Assembly (NCBI RefSeq): GCF_037201915.1 | Contig: NZ_CP147505.1 | Location: 372,001 to 436,000, forward strand | Origin: Haloplanus sp. CK5-1 | GTDB lineage: Archaea > Halobacteriota > Halobacteria > Halobacteriales > Haloferacaceae | DNA: 64,000 nucleotides | Direction: 5' to 3' | In this document: positions 26,128-36,386 of the stretch, piece after piece | Layout: the number at the start of each line of letters is the position of its first letter | How positions within the stretch are numbered: position 1 is the first letter of the stretch | Notes under the pieces: model-generated | What the model saw: only the letters and a program-made list of their open reading frames with translations | Database searches by the model: none | Told to the model about the DNA's origin: nothing | Position numbers and translations under genes: made by a program

Positions 26128-28296
26128 CTACGGCTCCGGTACGACGTCCCGCTCCGGGGCCAGGTCACGACGCCCCCCGAGTGTCACCACGAACAGGACG
26201 CCGAGGCCGACACCGTAGGCGACCATCAACGGAATCGTGACGAGGAACATCGTCGTCACGTCGGCGGGCGTCGCGACGGCGGCGAAGCCCATGATGCCGA
26301 CCACCACCTCGCGCCACCGTCCCCGCATGGTCCGGTAGGAGACGCCGGCGGTGTTGAGCAGGAGCATCAGGACCGGGACGTCCGCCAGCAGGCCGATGCC
26401 CGCGGTGGTGAAGAAGATGAGCCAGAAGAAGTTGGTGATGCGGTAGGCGATTATCATCTCCGCTCGGACGCCGTCGGCGACGAGGTAGGAGATGACCGTC
26501 GGCGCGACGGTGGTGTAGCCGAGGGCGAACCCGCCGAGGAGACCGACGACGAGCGCCGCGGCCCAGCCGAAGATGACGTTGCGGTTGCCACGGACGAACC
26601 CGCGTTCGCGCAGCGCCGGCCACGCGTAGTACGTGACGACGGGGAGGGTGACGAGGGCGGCGATCAGCGTCGAGAACTTCACCTCGAAGATCAACGCCTC
26701 CATCGGGTGGAGTGCGACGACGTTGATGTCCTCGGGGGTCACCTGGCTCGGCAACTGCGAGAGGAACTGTTCGAACACGCGGCCGATGCCGCCGGTGTAG
26801 AGCCAGCCGAACGTCACCGCGAGGACGATGCCGAAGACGGCGGCGATGCGGAACGCCCGCGAGGTGAGGCTGTCGAGGACGAACGTCACGTCGCTGTAGT
26901 AGCCGCCGATGTCGTCTTCGTCCGTCTCACCGCCGGTGAACTCGTCGAGGAAGGTGCCGCCGGCGCGACTCGCCCGGTCGCCGAGTTCGTCCGCCGTCGA
27001 CTCGTCGCCACCGTCACCCTCGGCTTCTTCGGCCTCGTCGAACCGGTCGAGGATGGCGCGTGCCCGCTCCTCGTCGCCCGCCTCCATCGCGTCGCCCGCC
27101 ATTGCCACGGCCTCGTCCTCACTCAAGTCGGCGAACGCCTCGGACGGCGCGGCCTCGATCCCCGCGGCGTCGAGTTCCGACAGGTCGATGTCGCCCGGCT
27201 CCCCGACCGTCGCGGGGTCGACCGCCGCCTCCAGTTCGGCGTAGACGAAGTACATGAACGCGACGGTGGTCCCGGCGAGGGTGCCGGCCGCGGTCCACAG
27301 CGCCAGTCCGACACCCCGCGAGACGGGGAGGCTCGCCCCCGGTCCGCCGAGGCGTCGCGAACTCCCCGCCCACGCCAGCAGGTCGTTGACGGCCGGTACG
27401 CCGCCTCGGGTGAAGAAGGCGTACGCGAGCAGTCCACCCACGACCCCGAAGCCGAGGATGACGTTCCAGTGGCGGCCGGCGGCCGTCCCGACGTCGAGTT
27501 GTGCGCTCCCACGCCTGGCCGTCACGACGACCTTCGCGAGGTAGAGGCTGAACCCGTAGAGGGCGATCATCGGCAGCGCCCACATGATCTGGGTAAACGG
27601 GTCCGGCGGGGTAAACAGCGCCCCGGCTGCGACCATACCGACGACGGCGTATCGCCACCGGTCGCGGAACGTCTCGTAGGGGACGATTTCGGCGTACGCC
27701 AGCCCACTCATCGCCAGCGGGAGTTGGGCCGCGAGGCCGAAAGAGAGCGTGAGCAGGAAGATGAACTGCGCCCAGAGGACGATGGAGTAGGTGGGAGTGA
27801 AGCCCGCAGAGAGGGCGTTGTTGGCGAGGAAGGCGAACATCACCGGGAAGAAGACGAGGTAGCCGTAGGCCAACCCGGCGAAAAAGAGGCCGGTCGCCAC
27901 CAGTCCACCGAGAGCGAGTTTCCACCGTGGGACGGGCGAGGAGGGCCACAGGCCGCGGGCTTCGAGTGCGTCCCGCGAGAAGTAGACGAACACCGGGAGT
28001 CCCATGAGTATCCCCACGACGAGACCGATCTTCGCCTGCAGGAGGATCACGTCGAACGGCGTCTGGGCGATGATCTGGAGTTCGCCCGACGCCACCTCGT
28101 CCAGCCGCGACCGGGTGATCCCCTCGAGGAAGCCCCAGACGTACAACCGAAGCGCGTAAAAGGAGCCGATGAAACCGACGAGGAAGACGATGAACACCTT
28201 CTGGAGGTCCTTCTGGGCGGACCGGAGCATCGCGCCGGCCGTCTCCCGACCGGCGTCCAGCGTCTGACGGGTGTCCTCGTCCAGCGCGCTCGACAT
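26128..28296 (-). CDS. tatC: Double-length Tat translocase subunit TatCt
   Basis: 722 aa with two TatC-like modules (about 20-290 and 450-705) joined by extra helices and a long acidic cytoplasmic linker; about 14 membrane segments in all. This tandem TatC is a known haloarchaeal form, fitting their heavy use of the twin-arginine pathway. The second module keeps LHPMEALIFEVKFSTLIAAL. Start taken at MSSALDEDTRQ (28296). Divergent from the second tatC. Confidence 0.9.
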   Translation of the reverse strand: MSSALDEDTRQTLDAGRETAGAMLRSAQKDLQKVFIVFLVGFIGSFYALRLYVWGFLEGITRSRLDEVASGELQIIAQTPFDVILLQAKIGLVVGILMGLPVFVYFSRDALEARGLWPSSPVPRWKLALGGLVATGLFFAGLAYGYLVFFPVMFAFLANNALSAGFTPTYSIVLWAQFIFLLTLSFGLAAQLPLAMSGLAYAEIVPYETFRDRWRYAVVGMVAAGALFTPPDPFTQIMWALPMIALYGFSLYLAKVVVTARRGSAQLDVGTAAGRHWNVILGFGVVGGLLAYAFFTRGGVPAVNDLLAWAGSSRRLGGPGASLPVSRGVGLALWTAAGTLAGTTVAFMYFVYAELEAAVDPATVGEPGDIDLSELDAAGIEAAPSEAFADLSEDEAVAMAGDAMEAGDEERARAILDRFDEAEEAEGDGGDESTADELGDRASRAGGTFLDEFTGGETDEDDIGGYYSDVTFVLDSLTSRAFRIAAVFGIVLAVTFGWLYTGGIGRVFEQFLSQLPSQVTPEDINVVALHPMEALIFEVKFSTLIAALVTLPVVTYYAWPALRERGFVRGNRNVIFGWAAALVVGLLGGFALGYTTVAPTVISYLVADGVRAEMIIAYRITNFFWLIFFTTAGIGLLADVPVLMLLLNTAGVSYRTMRGRWREVVVGIMGFAAVATPADVTTMFLVTIPLMVAYGVGLGVLFVVTLGGRRDLAPERDVVPEP

Positions 28297-28428
28297 ACAG
28301 CATCGAACCCGTCTCGGCGTCATCAATCTTTTCTCTCCTCTCGCCCCCGGACGGGCCGCCTCGAGGTCGGATGCCCCCGGAGACCGATGGAAAAAGGCCT
28401 ATAACAGCACGGGGAATATGTCGGGTGA

Positions 28429-29784
28429 ATGGCTGAGGACTCGGAGTCGGAATCGCCATCCGTGCCGACGGACGACGACCCTTCCGAGCCCCCGTCTACC
28501 TCCGAGTCCGCCGACCGTGACGACGACCCCGACGCCGATATCGACCCGGAGACCGACACCGTCTACACGCCGGACGACGCTCCCGAGGCGGGTGGGTCCA
28601 TCGAGGACTTCCTCGACGACGACGAGACCATCGCGGCCGACGAACTCGCCCCGGCCGGCGCGACCGGTTCCGACGACCCGTACGACCGGGACGAACGCCG
28701 AAGCGTCTCCGACGCCGTCGGCGCACCCGTCCCGGACGACGAACTCGAGGACGACCCGGACCTCGAACTGGCAGCCGCGGTGGAGGACGGCGACGCGGAG
28801 TCGGCCGACACGGACACGGACGACACCGACGGTGGGTCGGCCGACACGGACGTGGATACCGACACGTCCACCGGTTCGACCACCCCCATCTCCGAGACGG
28901 TTCCGGACCACATCGACCTCTCGGACGGGTCGACGACGACCGACGACACCGACGACGGCGACACCGCCGACGCGCCGGCAGCGGGGCCGACGGCCCAGTC
29001 TCCGCCGGCCGATCCCACCGCCATGGACGACGTCGAGGACGGGGTGCTCGGCGAGGGTCCGGCCTCGGACGAGGAGATGCCGCTGGCGGACCACATCGAG
29101 GAGATGATCCGACGGCTGGCGGTCGTCCTCGTCGTCGGTGGGGTCGTCACTCTTGCCGTCTTCCCGGTCGCTGATCAACTCATCAACTTCCTCTGGAACT
29201 CCCACATCCCGGGCGCGGAGACGATCACCGACCGCCGGCCACGGCTCTACGGCCCGCTCGAACTGCTGGTCACCGAACTCAAAGTCGCCGCGCTCGCCGG
29301 ATTCGTCGTCGGCCTCCCTATCGCCGTCTACGAGACGTACCTGTTCATGCGCCCCGGACTCTTCCCCCGCGAACGCCGCTACTACCTCGCCGCCGTCCCA
29401 ACCAGTCTCGTCCTCGCGTTGATCGGCGTCGCCTTCTCCCACTTCGTCGTCCTGCCCGCCATCTTCGCGTACTTCACCTCCTACACCACCGGCACGGCCG
29501 TCGTCGCCTTCGGTCTCAAGGAGACGTTCGGCCTCATCCTCGTCCTCATGGGATACATGGCGCTCGTCTTCCAGATCCCCCTGTTCATCATGCTCGCGAT
29601 CATGATGAACCTCACCACCCGCGAGTGGTTGGAGGGGCGTCGTCTGCTGTTCTGGGGTGGCTTCCTCGGACTGGCGTTCCTCGTCAGCCCCGATCCGACG
29701 GGGATGGCTCCCATCATCGTCGCGGCGACGATGATCACGCTGTTCGAGGGGACACTTGCCCTCCTCCGGTGGACTGACAACTGA
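28429..29784 (+). CDS. tatC: Tat translocase subunit TatC with long acidic N-terminus
   Basis: 451 aa. Residues 1 to about 215 are a disordered Asp/Glu/Ser/Thr extension; 215-445 are one TatC domain with six helices (EEMPLADHIEEMIRRLAVV is the signal-peptide-receptor start). The haloarchaeal TatCo form. The acidic extension is unusually long. TATA-like CCTATAACA near 28401 is about 28 nt before the ATG, so leaderless. Translocates folded RR-signal proteins together with TatA. Confidence 0.92.
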   Translation: MAEDSESESPSVPTDDDPSEPPSTSESADRDDDPDADIDPETDTVYTPDDAPEAGGSIEDFLDDDETIAADELAPAGATGSDDPYDRDERRSVSDAVGAPVPDDELEDDPDLELAAAVEDGDAESADTDTDDTDGGSADTDVDTDTSTGSTTPISETVPDHIDLSDGSTTTDDTDDGDTADAPAAGPTAQSPPADPTAMDDVEDGVLGEGPASDEEMPLADHIEEMIRRLAVVLVVGGVVTLAVFPVADQLINFLWNSHIPGAETITDRRPRLYGPLELLVTELKVAALAGFVVGLPIAVYETYLFMRPGLFPRERRYYLAAVPTSLVLALIGVAFSHFVVLPAIFAYFTSYTTGTAVVAFGLKETFGLILVLMGYMALVFQIPLFIMLAIMMNLTTREWLEGRRLLFWGGFLGLAFLVSPDPTGMAPIIVAATMITLFEGTLALLRWTDN

Positions 29785-29874
29785 CTGTGTGATCGGTTCA
29801 CACTCCGACTGCCCGGACGTACTCACCCTCGGTCTGCAGGAACGCTCTTGTACGGGACGACAGTATCGCCGGAC

Positions 29875-30504
29875 ATGACGACCGTCCTGCTGACCCGTCA
29901 CGGTGAGACGACGTGGAACCGCTCCGGCCGTCTCCAGGGGTGGGCCCCGACGCCCTTGACCGACCGCGGCCACGAACAGGCTCGGTCGCTCGCCACCCAC
30001 GTCGCCGCCGACTACGACGTGGACCGGGTGCTCGCCTCTGATCTCCGGCGCGCCAGACAGACGGCGTCACACCTCGCGGAGGGTGTGGACTGTGACCCCA
30101 CCGTCGAATCGGCGTGGCGCGAACGCGACTTCGGCCGCTACCAGGGGCTCCCCAAGGCGACGGTGTTCGAGGACCACGACCGCTTGTCCATCCCTCGCGC
30201 CGGTCGGGACGCGGTGGACGCCCGCCCGGAGAGCGGCGAGAGTCTTCGGGATCTGGACGACCGCGTCCGCTCGCGGTGGGAGTCCCTCCTCGCCGAGAGT
30301 GCCCCCGACGAGACGGTCGTCGTCGTCTGTCACGGCGGACCGCTCTCCCTCCTCGTCGGGGCCGTCGACGACCGCGACATCGTCACCGCCGTCGCCGACG
30401 GCGAGCAGGACAACTGCGCGCTGAACGAAGTTCGGGTAGCGCACGGGACGACGACGCTCGTCGCGGAGAACCGGACCGACTTCCTCGAGACGCCGCCCGC
30501 GTAG
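29875..30504 (+). CDS. Histidine phosphatase (phosphoglycerate-mutase-like)
   Basis: 209 aa. LLTRHGETTWN at 5-15 holds the phospho-histidine; the second histidine is in VVVCHGGPLSLL. Arg and Glu in RRARQTA and WRERDFGRYQG complete the pocket. Substrate could be a sugar phosphate, cobalamin-pathway or other phosphomonoester. Start ATG 29875. Converges with larE, 15 nt apart. Confidence 0.88.
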   Translation: MTTVLLTRHGETTWNRSGRLQGWAPTPLTDRGHEQARSLATHVAADYDVDRVLASDLRRARQTASHLAEGVDCDPTVESAWRERDFGRYQGLPKATVFEDHDRLSIPRAGRDAVDARPESGESLRDLDDRVRSRWESLLAESAPDETVVVVCHGGPLSLLVGAVDDRDIVTAVADGEQDNCALNEVRVAHGTTTLVAENRTDFLETPPA

Positions 30505-30519
30505 GCCGCCCGCCGTCGG

Positions 30520-31392
30520 TCAGTCCTCGCCGATCGGGTACTCCTGCTCGAACACGTCCTCGACGACCGGCTCCTCCCCGTCGTCCTCGGGACTCACGCT
30601 CCCCGTTTCGTAGCCGTGGAGGTCGAGGGTGACGTGGTCGAAGCCCGCGTCGGTGAGGTGTTCGCGGGCCGCGCGGACGAACTCCTCGTCTAGGGCGGCG
30701 TCGAGTTCGTCGGGGGCGACCTCGATGCGGGCGAGGCCGTCGTGGTCGCGGACGCGGAACTGCGAGAAGCCCCATGTCCGCAACAGCGTCTCGGCCTTCT
30801 CGACGCGACTGAGTCGCTCCTCAGTCACTTCCAGCCCCGTCGGAATGCGCGAGGAGAGACACGCCATCGAGGGCTTGTCGGCGACCGAGAGGCCGTAGCG
30901 ATCCGCGGCCTCGCGGACGTCCTCCTTGGTGATGTCGTGGGCGAGCAGCGGCGAGAACACCTCGAGTTCCTCGACGGCGCGCAGGCCGGGGCGGTGGCCA
31001 CCGCCGGGGTCCGAGGCGTTCGTCCCGTCACACACGGTCGAGAACCCCAGATCGCGGGCCACGTCGTACATCCGTCCCAGCCGCATCGTCCGGCAGTGGT
31101 AACACCGGTCGTCGTCGTTCGCGACGAAGTCCGGGTTGTCGAGTTCGGAGAAGGTGACCGTCTCGTGGCGAACCCCGATTTCGTCGGCCACGCGCCGAGC
31201 GTCGTCGAGTTCCTCCCCCGGCAGCGTCTCGCTTCTGGCCGTGCACGCCACGGCGTCGTCGCCGAGGGCGTCGTGGGCGAGGGCGGCGACGGCGCTCGAG
31301 TCGACGCCGCCGGAGAAGGCGACGACGACGCCGTCGCGCTCCGCGAGGTCGGCCCGCGCGGCGTCGAGTTTCGCGTCGAGACTGCGTGTCAT
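30520..31392 (-). CDS. larE: LarE-type ATP-dependent sulfur transferase
   Basis: 290-aa PP-loop protein: AFSGGVDSSA at about 25-34, DRCYHCRTMRL and SMACLSSRIPTG, the last holding the family cysteine that donates sulfur. Acts late in nickel-pincer nucleotide cofactor synthesis for lactate racemase-like enzymes. larB lies 7.5 kb away; no larC or larA is visible in the window. Start MTRSLDAKLDAAR. Confidence 0.9.
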   Translation of the reverse strand: MTRSLDAKLDAARADLAERDGVVVAFSGGVDSSAVAALAHDALGDDAVACTARSETLPGEELDDARRVADEIGVRHETVTFSELDNPDFVANDDDRCYHCRTMRLGRMYDVARDLGFSTVCDGTNASDPGGGHRPGLRAVEELEVFSPLLAHDITKEDVREAADRYGLSVADKPSMACLSSRIPTGLEVTEERLSRVEKAETLLRTWGFSQFRVRDHDGLARIEVAPDELDAALDEEFVRAAREHLTDAGFDHVTLDLHGYETGSVSPEDDGEEPVVEDVFEQEYPIGED

Positions 31393-31508
31393 TGGCCCCC
31401 TTACCGCGTCGACGGGCAAAAGCGCGTCGTCCGAGTGTGTCACGCGGGCTGACGGCGTCGAGTGAGGTGGAGCAAGTTCTAAGTGTGACGCCGGTGTGTG
31501 GCACGCTA

Positions 31509-32468
31509 ATGACCGAGTCGGTTCGTAATACCGACAGAACGTGTCTCCTCTTGTCCCCGGATCAAGCAGGACTGACCTGGTTTCTGGCCGGGACGGCGTT
31601 CTGTCTCGAGGACGACAGAAACGCGGATCCGAAGCCAAACTCTCAGTTCGAACAGTTTCGCGATGTCTTTCTCGCACGCGACTTCGACCATCCGTTGCTG
31701 GAATCGAACTATCTGACGGATATCCGATTCTGTACGTTCCAAGTGGCTCGGGAGGGATCTCTCGGTCAGAAGCGGACGACGATACAAACGGCCGACTACG
31801 CTGGCGGCTCTCTCGACTTGCTGATTCGGGATCCGGATGCAGCGTGGGACGCGCTCAAGGATGTGTGGGACCGCCATCAACTCCAGTCGGTGGACGAAAT
31901 CGAAGCTACGCCGCTCTCACGGGACAAAGTCCTCTCGCTCCTGTCGGTACTGGTTCACGAGGCGGACCTGCTCGGATTCGTCCTGCCGATGGACGAGTTC
32001 GCGCTCGCCCAAGGGATGACGGACGCGGACCTGCCGGAGTATCTCTCACGAGCCGAACTCGAGACCCGGCAGGGAGCGAGACTGATCTCACAGATCGATC
32101 CGCAAGGCACGGGGTATCTACAGATCTACGCCGATCTGTACGAGGCGAACAACTCCTTCTTCTTGGGAACGATGAGCGACGTGTTTCTGGAGACGTTCGG
32201 GGACGCCGACTCGGGGGCGTCAGACCCGACCGATTCGTGGGATTCGTTTCGTGAGTACGTGTGGCGTCAGGTTCGCCGGACTGAGTGGTTCGAGCCGGGC
32301 CGATACGACGGGACACTCGACCACCGGGATCTGTTCCCTGTCTACTTCGAACCGGACCGAGCCGACCCGAGAACCGAACGTGGCATGTTCAAGCCGAAGC
32401 TGGACTGGGACGACGATCACTACTCGCTTCGAGGTCTCCAGCCCGTTCTGGAGCGGATGGTGGAGTGA
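31509..32468 (+). CDS. Unrecognised 319-aa protein
   Basis: Soluble, no signal peptide or membrane helix. Begins MTESVRNTDRTCLLLSPDQ and carries two cysteines in the first 35 residues and one near 75. The middle (LSRDKVLSLLSVLVHEADLLGF) is helical and could be TorD-like in style, but I cannot support a family. GC content is somewhat lower than its neighbours. Divergent from larE with 116 nt between the starts. Confidence 0.7.
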   Translation: MTESVRNTDRTCLLLSPDQAGLTWFLAGTAFCLEDDRNADPKPNSQFEQFRDVFLARDFDHPLLESNYLTDIRFCTFQVAREGSLGQKRTTIQTADYAGGSLDLLIRDPDAAWDALKDVWDRHQLQSVDEIEATPLSRDKVLSLLSVLVHEADLLGFVLPMDEFALAQGMTDADLPEYLSRAELETRQGARLISQIDPQGTGYLQIYADLYEANNSFFLGTMSDVFLETFGDADSGASDPTDSWDSFREYVWRQVRRTEWFEPGRYDGTLDHRDLFPVYFEPDRADPRTERGMFKPKLDWDDDHYSLRGLQPVLERMVE

Positions 32469-32534
32469 CCGGCAGACGAAGAGGAAAACTTCTTTCACCG
32501 GACCGACCAATTCGCCCTCGGGAGAGACGATACG

Positions 32535-32783
32535 ATGCCTGCCAAGACGGGAACCTCGCACGCGCTCTCGGCGTTCGTCAGCCTGATCGTCGGCTCGATG
32601 CTCTCGAAGTACGTCTGGACCTACACTCCGTCACTCGCCGAAGCGGGTGCGACCATCGGCCGGCAACTCGAACTGTTGATCGGCGCACCGCTACCGCGGG
32701 AGATGGCCGGCGGCCTCGTCGTCGTCGTCCTGCTGTCGTTCCTGTGGGGCGTCGTCTACCACGTCGGCCGCCATGGGGAGTGA
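32535..32783 (+). CDS. Small two-helix membrane protein
   Basis: 82 aa: helices at about 8-28 (HALSAFVSLIVGSMLSKYVW) and 58-78 (GGLVVVVLLSFLWGVVYHV) with a charged loop. No family recognised. It is 66 nt after the preceding gene on the same strand and may be cotranscribed. Confidence 0.65.
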   Translation: MPAKTGTSHALSAFVSLIVGSMLSKYVWTYTPSLAEAGATIGRQLELLIGAPLPREMAGGLVVVVLLSFLWGVVYHVGRHGE

Positions 32784-32840
32784 ACGGGGTCCCGCGAGCG
32801 GTCGCGGGACGCGCCGGACGCCGGCCCTGCCAGTCCGGGA

Positions 32841-33112
32841 TCACGCTCCGTCGCCAGTCCTGGCTCCGGCGTCCGCGATGTCCGACCAGTCGACCGCCTC
32901 GCCGCCCTCGTCGCCGTCGTACTGGTCCGCAACTTGGCGCCCTCGAAGTCGGCCCCTGCGAGGGTGGCGTCTGTGAGGTCGGCCCCGGAGAGCGCGGCCC
33001 CCGCGAGTTGGGAACCGGTGAGGTCGGCGTTGGTGAGATTCGTCCCGCGAAGCGCCGCGTCGGGTTCGATGTCGTCAACGTCTACCTCGTAGGCGCCCGA
33101 GAGGTCGACCAT
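32841..33112 (-). pseudogene. Pentapeptide-repeat protein with a frameshift
   Basis: From ATG 33112 the protein reads MVDLSGAYEV, then at least six A(D/N)LxG-type pentapeptides (TNLTNADLTGSQLAGAALSG). At about 32930-32934 the frame changes: the zero frame becomes basic Thr/Arg-rich noise, while the next frame continues with the normal acidic tail DQYDGDEGGEAVDWSDIADA and stops at 32841. The span of 272 nt is one base short of a 90-aa gene. Either a real single-base loss or a sequencing error. Confidence 0.65.
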
Positions 33113-33226
33113 ACCGTCGCTCTTGTTGTGGTCTGATAACTGTTGGTGGTCGGGCACTTCCGGGTCGCTCGACGGAAACACCCCGACCCGCAACGTTTTG
33201 CCGGATGGGGCGATACTCCCTGCCGC

Positions 33227-35203
33227 ATGGAGCTCACGGCCATCCCGGGCGTCGGCGAGAAGACGGCGGCTGCACTCGCCGACCTCGACGACCCCGAGCG
33301 GGCGCTCCGGGAAGGTGACGTGGCGGCCCTCGCCGACGCACCGGGGGTCTCGACCGGTCGGGCCGCCGCCATCGCCCGCGCGGCCGTCCGGCACGACCAC
33401 GGCGTCGACGGCGAATTCCTCGCCACCGACCGCGCCCGCGACTGCTACGAGTCGATCCTCGACCTCCTCGAGGCCCGGACCGTCACCGACTACGCCGCCC
33501 ACCGGATGGCGACGCTCGTCCCCACCGGCGCGGCCTCCCGGATCGACGAGGTGCGCGACCTCGTCGACCGGGCGACGAGCCACGAGATAGACGAGGCGAC
33601 CCTCGACGCGCTGGCGGGCGTCGAACCCCTCGCCGACCCGCCGCCGACCCGGGTTCGCGACCGGTGTCTCGCCACGACCGACGCCGAGACCTACGCCGCA
33701 GCCGAGGAAGCCGTCCCCGAACTCTCCGTCGAAGTCGTCGACGACGCCCGCGACCTGGCGGAACTCGCCCGCTCGTACGCGACGGTGATCGCCCTCGACG
33801 AGACGTTCGCGGGCGTCGACGTCGCCGGCGACGTCCGGGTCCGCCCCGACGCCCTCGACGACCCCGCCGAAATCGTCCCCGAGCGACTCCTCTCCTTTTT
33901 CGCGGCGAACCGCGACACCCTGTTGGCGGCCGCCCGCGTCCACGAGACGGCGGGGATCGAGCCCCCCTGTGATCTCGACGCCCTCCGGGACGCCCTCGCC
34001 CGCCTCGACGACGACGGCACCCCCGTCGGCGACGACGAACTCGACCGCCTGGTCACCGCCGTCGACGACCTGGACGCCGCCGTCGGGACCGCGGAGTCGA
34101 CCGCCAACGACCACCTCCGGACCGCCATCCGCGAACGGGACGTGACCATCGAGGGGACGGACTTCCTCTCGCTGGTCGAACAGGGGGCCCGCGTCGACGC
34201 CCTCCTCTCCCGGGAACTCGAAGACGAGTTCGACCGCGCGGTCGAGAAGGCTCGCGAGGGTCTCGTCGACGCCCTCGCCCTCGAAGACGAGGCGGATCTG
34301 GCCGAACGCGTCTTCGGCGGCGACCTCACCTTCCCCGTCGAACACGACGAGGACGCCGTCTCACGGCTCCGAACCGAACTGACGGCCGCGCGAGACCGTC
34401 GGGCCGCCCGGCTCAAAAGCGAGTTGGCCGACGACCTCCGGGCGCTGCGCGACCCCGTGGAGCGGCTGGTTCGGGCGGCGCTCGAACGCGACGTCGAACT
34501 CGCGGTCGCCCGGTTCGCCGACGACTTCGACTGTACGCTCCCCGAGATCGGCGACGACGTCACCGGGATCGCCGTCGAGGGCGGGCGCTCGCCGCTGTTG
34601 GACGTGGCGTTCGCGGACGTGGAACCGGTCGATTACTCGGCGTCGGGCGTGACGCTCCTCTCCGGCGTCAACAGCGGCGGGAAGACGTCGACGCTCGACC
34701 TCCTCGCGCTGGTGACGACGCTCGCACACATGGGGCTGCCCGTGCCCGCCGACGCCGCGCGGGTCGAACGCGTCGACGAACTCCACTACTACGCCAAGAG
34801 CCAGGGTACCCTCGACGCCGGCGCGTTCGAGGCGACGCTCCGCGATTTCGCCGACCTCGCCGACGGCACCGACTCGCGGCTCGTCCTCGTCGACGAACTG
34901 GAGAGCATCACCGAACCGGGCGCGAGCGCGAAGATCATCGCCGGCATCCTCGAATCGCTCGACGGTGGCGACGTCACCGCCGTCTTCGTCTCCCACCTCG
35001 CGGGCGAGATACGGGACGCGGCCGGGATCGACGTGGCCGTCGACGGCATCGAGGCCGTCGGCCTCGTCGACGGCGAACTCCGGGTGAACCGCTCGCCGGT
35101 CACCGACCACCTCGCCCGGTCGACGCCGGAACTCATCGTCGAGAAACTGGCCGAGGATTCCGACCGCGACGGGTTCTACGCGCGCCTCCTCGAGAAGTTC
35201 TGA
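33227..35203 (+). CDS. MutS-related ATPase with helix-hairpin-helix N-terminus
   Basis: 658 aa. Residues 1-55 form an HhH pair (IPGVGEKTAAALADL); the C-terminal third is the MutS ATPase with Walker A GVNSGGKTST at 480-489, VLVDELESI and FVSHLAGEI. The mismatch-recognition and connector domains of MutS1 are absent, so it is closer to MutS2/MutS5-like proteins. Role could be recombination control. Start at MELTAIPGVGEK. It precedes the Orc/Cdc6 gene by 58 nt. Confidence 0.85.
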   Translation: MELTAIPGVGEKTAAALADLDDPERALREGDVAALADAPGVSTGRAAAIARAAVRHDHGVDGEFLATDRARDCYESILDLLEARTVTDYAAHRMATLVPTGAASRIDEVRDLVDRATSHEIDEATLDALAGVEPLADPPPTRVRDRCLATTDAETYAAAEEAVPELSVEVVDDARDLAELARSYATVIALDETFAGVDVAGDVRVRPDALDDPAEIVPERLLSFFAANRDTLLAAARVHETAGIEPPCDLDALRDALARLDDDGTPVGDDELDRLVTAVDDLDAAVGTAESTANDHLRTAIRERDVTIEGTDFLSLVEQGARVDALLSRELEDEFDRAVEKAREGLVDALALEDEADLAERVFGGDLTFPVEHDEDAVSRLRTELTAARDRRAARLKSELADDLRALRDPVERLVRAALERDVELAVARFADDFDCTLPEIGDDVTGIAVEGGRSPLLDVAFADVEPVDYSASGVTLLSGVNSGGKTSTLDLLALVTTLAHMGLPVPADAARVERVDELHYYAKSQGTLDAGAFEATLRDFADLADGTDSRLVLVDELESITEPGASAKIIAGILESLDGGDVTAVFVSHLAGEIRDAAGIDVAVDGIEAVGLVDGELRVNRSPVTDHLARSTPELIVEKLAEDSDRDGFYARLLEKF

Positions 35204-35261
35204 GAGGGTCGTCCCCTCGCCGCGGCAACCATTAAGTGGTCACGCGAGCGAGGTGAAAGTG

Positions 35262-36386
35262 ATGACGGAGGACCCCGACGAGGGGATGCTGTCGTGGGAC
35301 GAGTCGGTGTTCCGGGACGAACACGTGTTCGAAATCGACTACGTCCCCGAAACCTTCGACCACCGCGAGTCCCAACTGGAGAGCCTGAAGTACGCCCTCC
35401 GGCCGGCGGTTCGTGGCTCGCGCCCCCTCAACACGATGGTTCGGGGACCGCCCGGGACGGGCAAGACCACCGCGATCCTGAAACTGTTCGGCGAGTTGTC
35501 GGGACAGCCGGGAGTGCGGACCGTCCGGGTGAACTGCCAACTCGACTCGACGCGCTACGCCGTCTTCTCCCGTGTCTTCGAGAGTGTCTTCGACTACGAA
35601 CCCCCTTCCTCGGGCATCTCCTTCAAGAAACTGTTCGGCCAGATCACCGACCGCCTCGTCGACGACGACGAGGTGCTGGTCGTCGCGCTCGACGACGTGA
35701 ACTATCTGTTCTACGAGAACGAAGCCTCCGATACGCTCTACTCGCTGCTGCGTGCCCACGAGGGATCCGCGGGCGTCCGGATCGGCGTCATCGTCGTCTC
35801 GTCGGACCTCGGTCTGAACATGCTCGACGAACTCGACGGTCGCGTCCAGAGCGTCTTCCGGCCGGAAGAGACGTACTTTCCCGTCTACGACGCCGACGAA
35901 ATCGTCGACATCCTGCAGGAGCGGATCGACCGCGGGTTCCACAACGGCGTGATCGGCACGCGGGAACTCGACCGGGTGGCCGAACTCACCGCCGAGAGCG
36001 GCGACCTCCGGGTCGGGATCGACCTCCTGCGGCGGGCGGGGCTCAACGCGGAGATGCGCGCCAGCAAGACGATCAGTATCGAGGACGTCGAGGAAGCCTA
36101 CGACAAGTCGAAGTACGTCCACCTTTCGCGGTGTCTGCGCGAACTCTCCGACTCCGAGCGAGCGTTGGTCGAGACCATCGCGGAACACGACGGACAGCAG
36201 GCCGGCACGGTGTACGAGGCGTTCCACGAGTCGACGGAGCTGGGCTACACCCGCTACACCGAGATCGTCAACAAACTCGACCAGTTGGGCGTCATCGAGG
36301 CCGACTACGCCGACGTGGAGGGTCGGGGCCGCTCGCGGTCGCTGACGCTCTCGTACGATCCCGACGCGGTGCTCGATCGGTTGTGA
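35262..36386 (+). CDS. Orc1/Cdc6-family replication initiator
   Basis: 374-aa AAA+ protein: Walker A RGPPGTGKTT at 61-70, Walker B VVALDDVN at 140-147, sensor-2 GDLRVGIDLLRRAG, and a C-terminal winged helix. The ATG at 35262 has a GAGGTGA ribosome site 5 nt upstream; an in-frame GTG at 35253 is less likely. No origin-type inverted repeats (ORB) are visible in the short flanks, so this may be an orphan paralogue rather than an origin gene. Confidence 0.92.
   Translation: MTEDPDEGMLSWDESVFRDEHVFEIDYVPETFDHRESQLESLKYALRPAVRGSRPLNTMVRGPPGTGKTTAILKLFGELSGQPGVRTVRVNCQLDSTRYAVFSRVFESVFDYEPPSSGISFKKLFGQITDRLVDDDEVLVVALDDVNYLFYENEASDTLYSLLRAHEGSAGVRIGVIVVSSDLGLNMLDELDGRVQSVFRPEETYFPVYDADEIVDILQERIDRGFHNGVIGTRELDRVAELTAESGDLRVGIDLLRRAGLNAEMRASKTISIEDVEEAYDKSKYVHLSRCLRELSDSERALVETIAEHDGQQAGTVYEAFHESTELGYTRYTEIVNKLDQLGVIEADYADVEGRGRSRSLTLSYDPDAVLDRL

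Noticed and set aside
26089-28404. 771-codon frame antisense to tatCt
   Set aside because: Composition of a reversed membrane-protein gene (E/R/D-rich), no family pattern.
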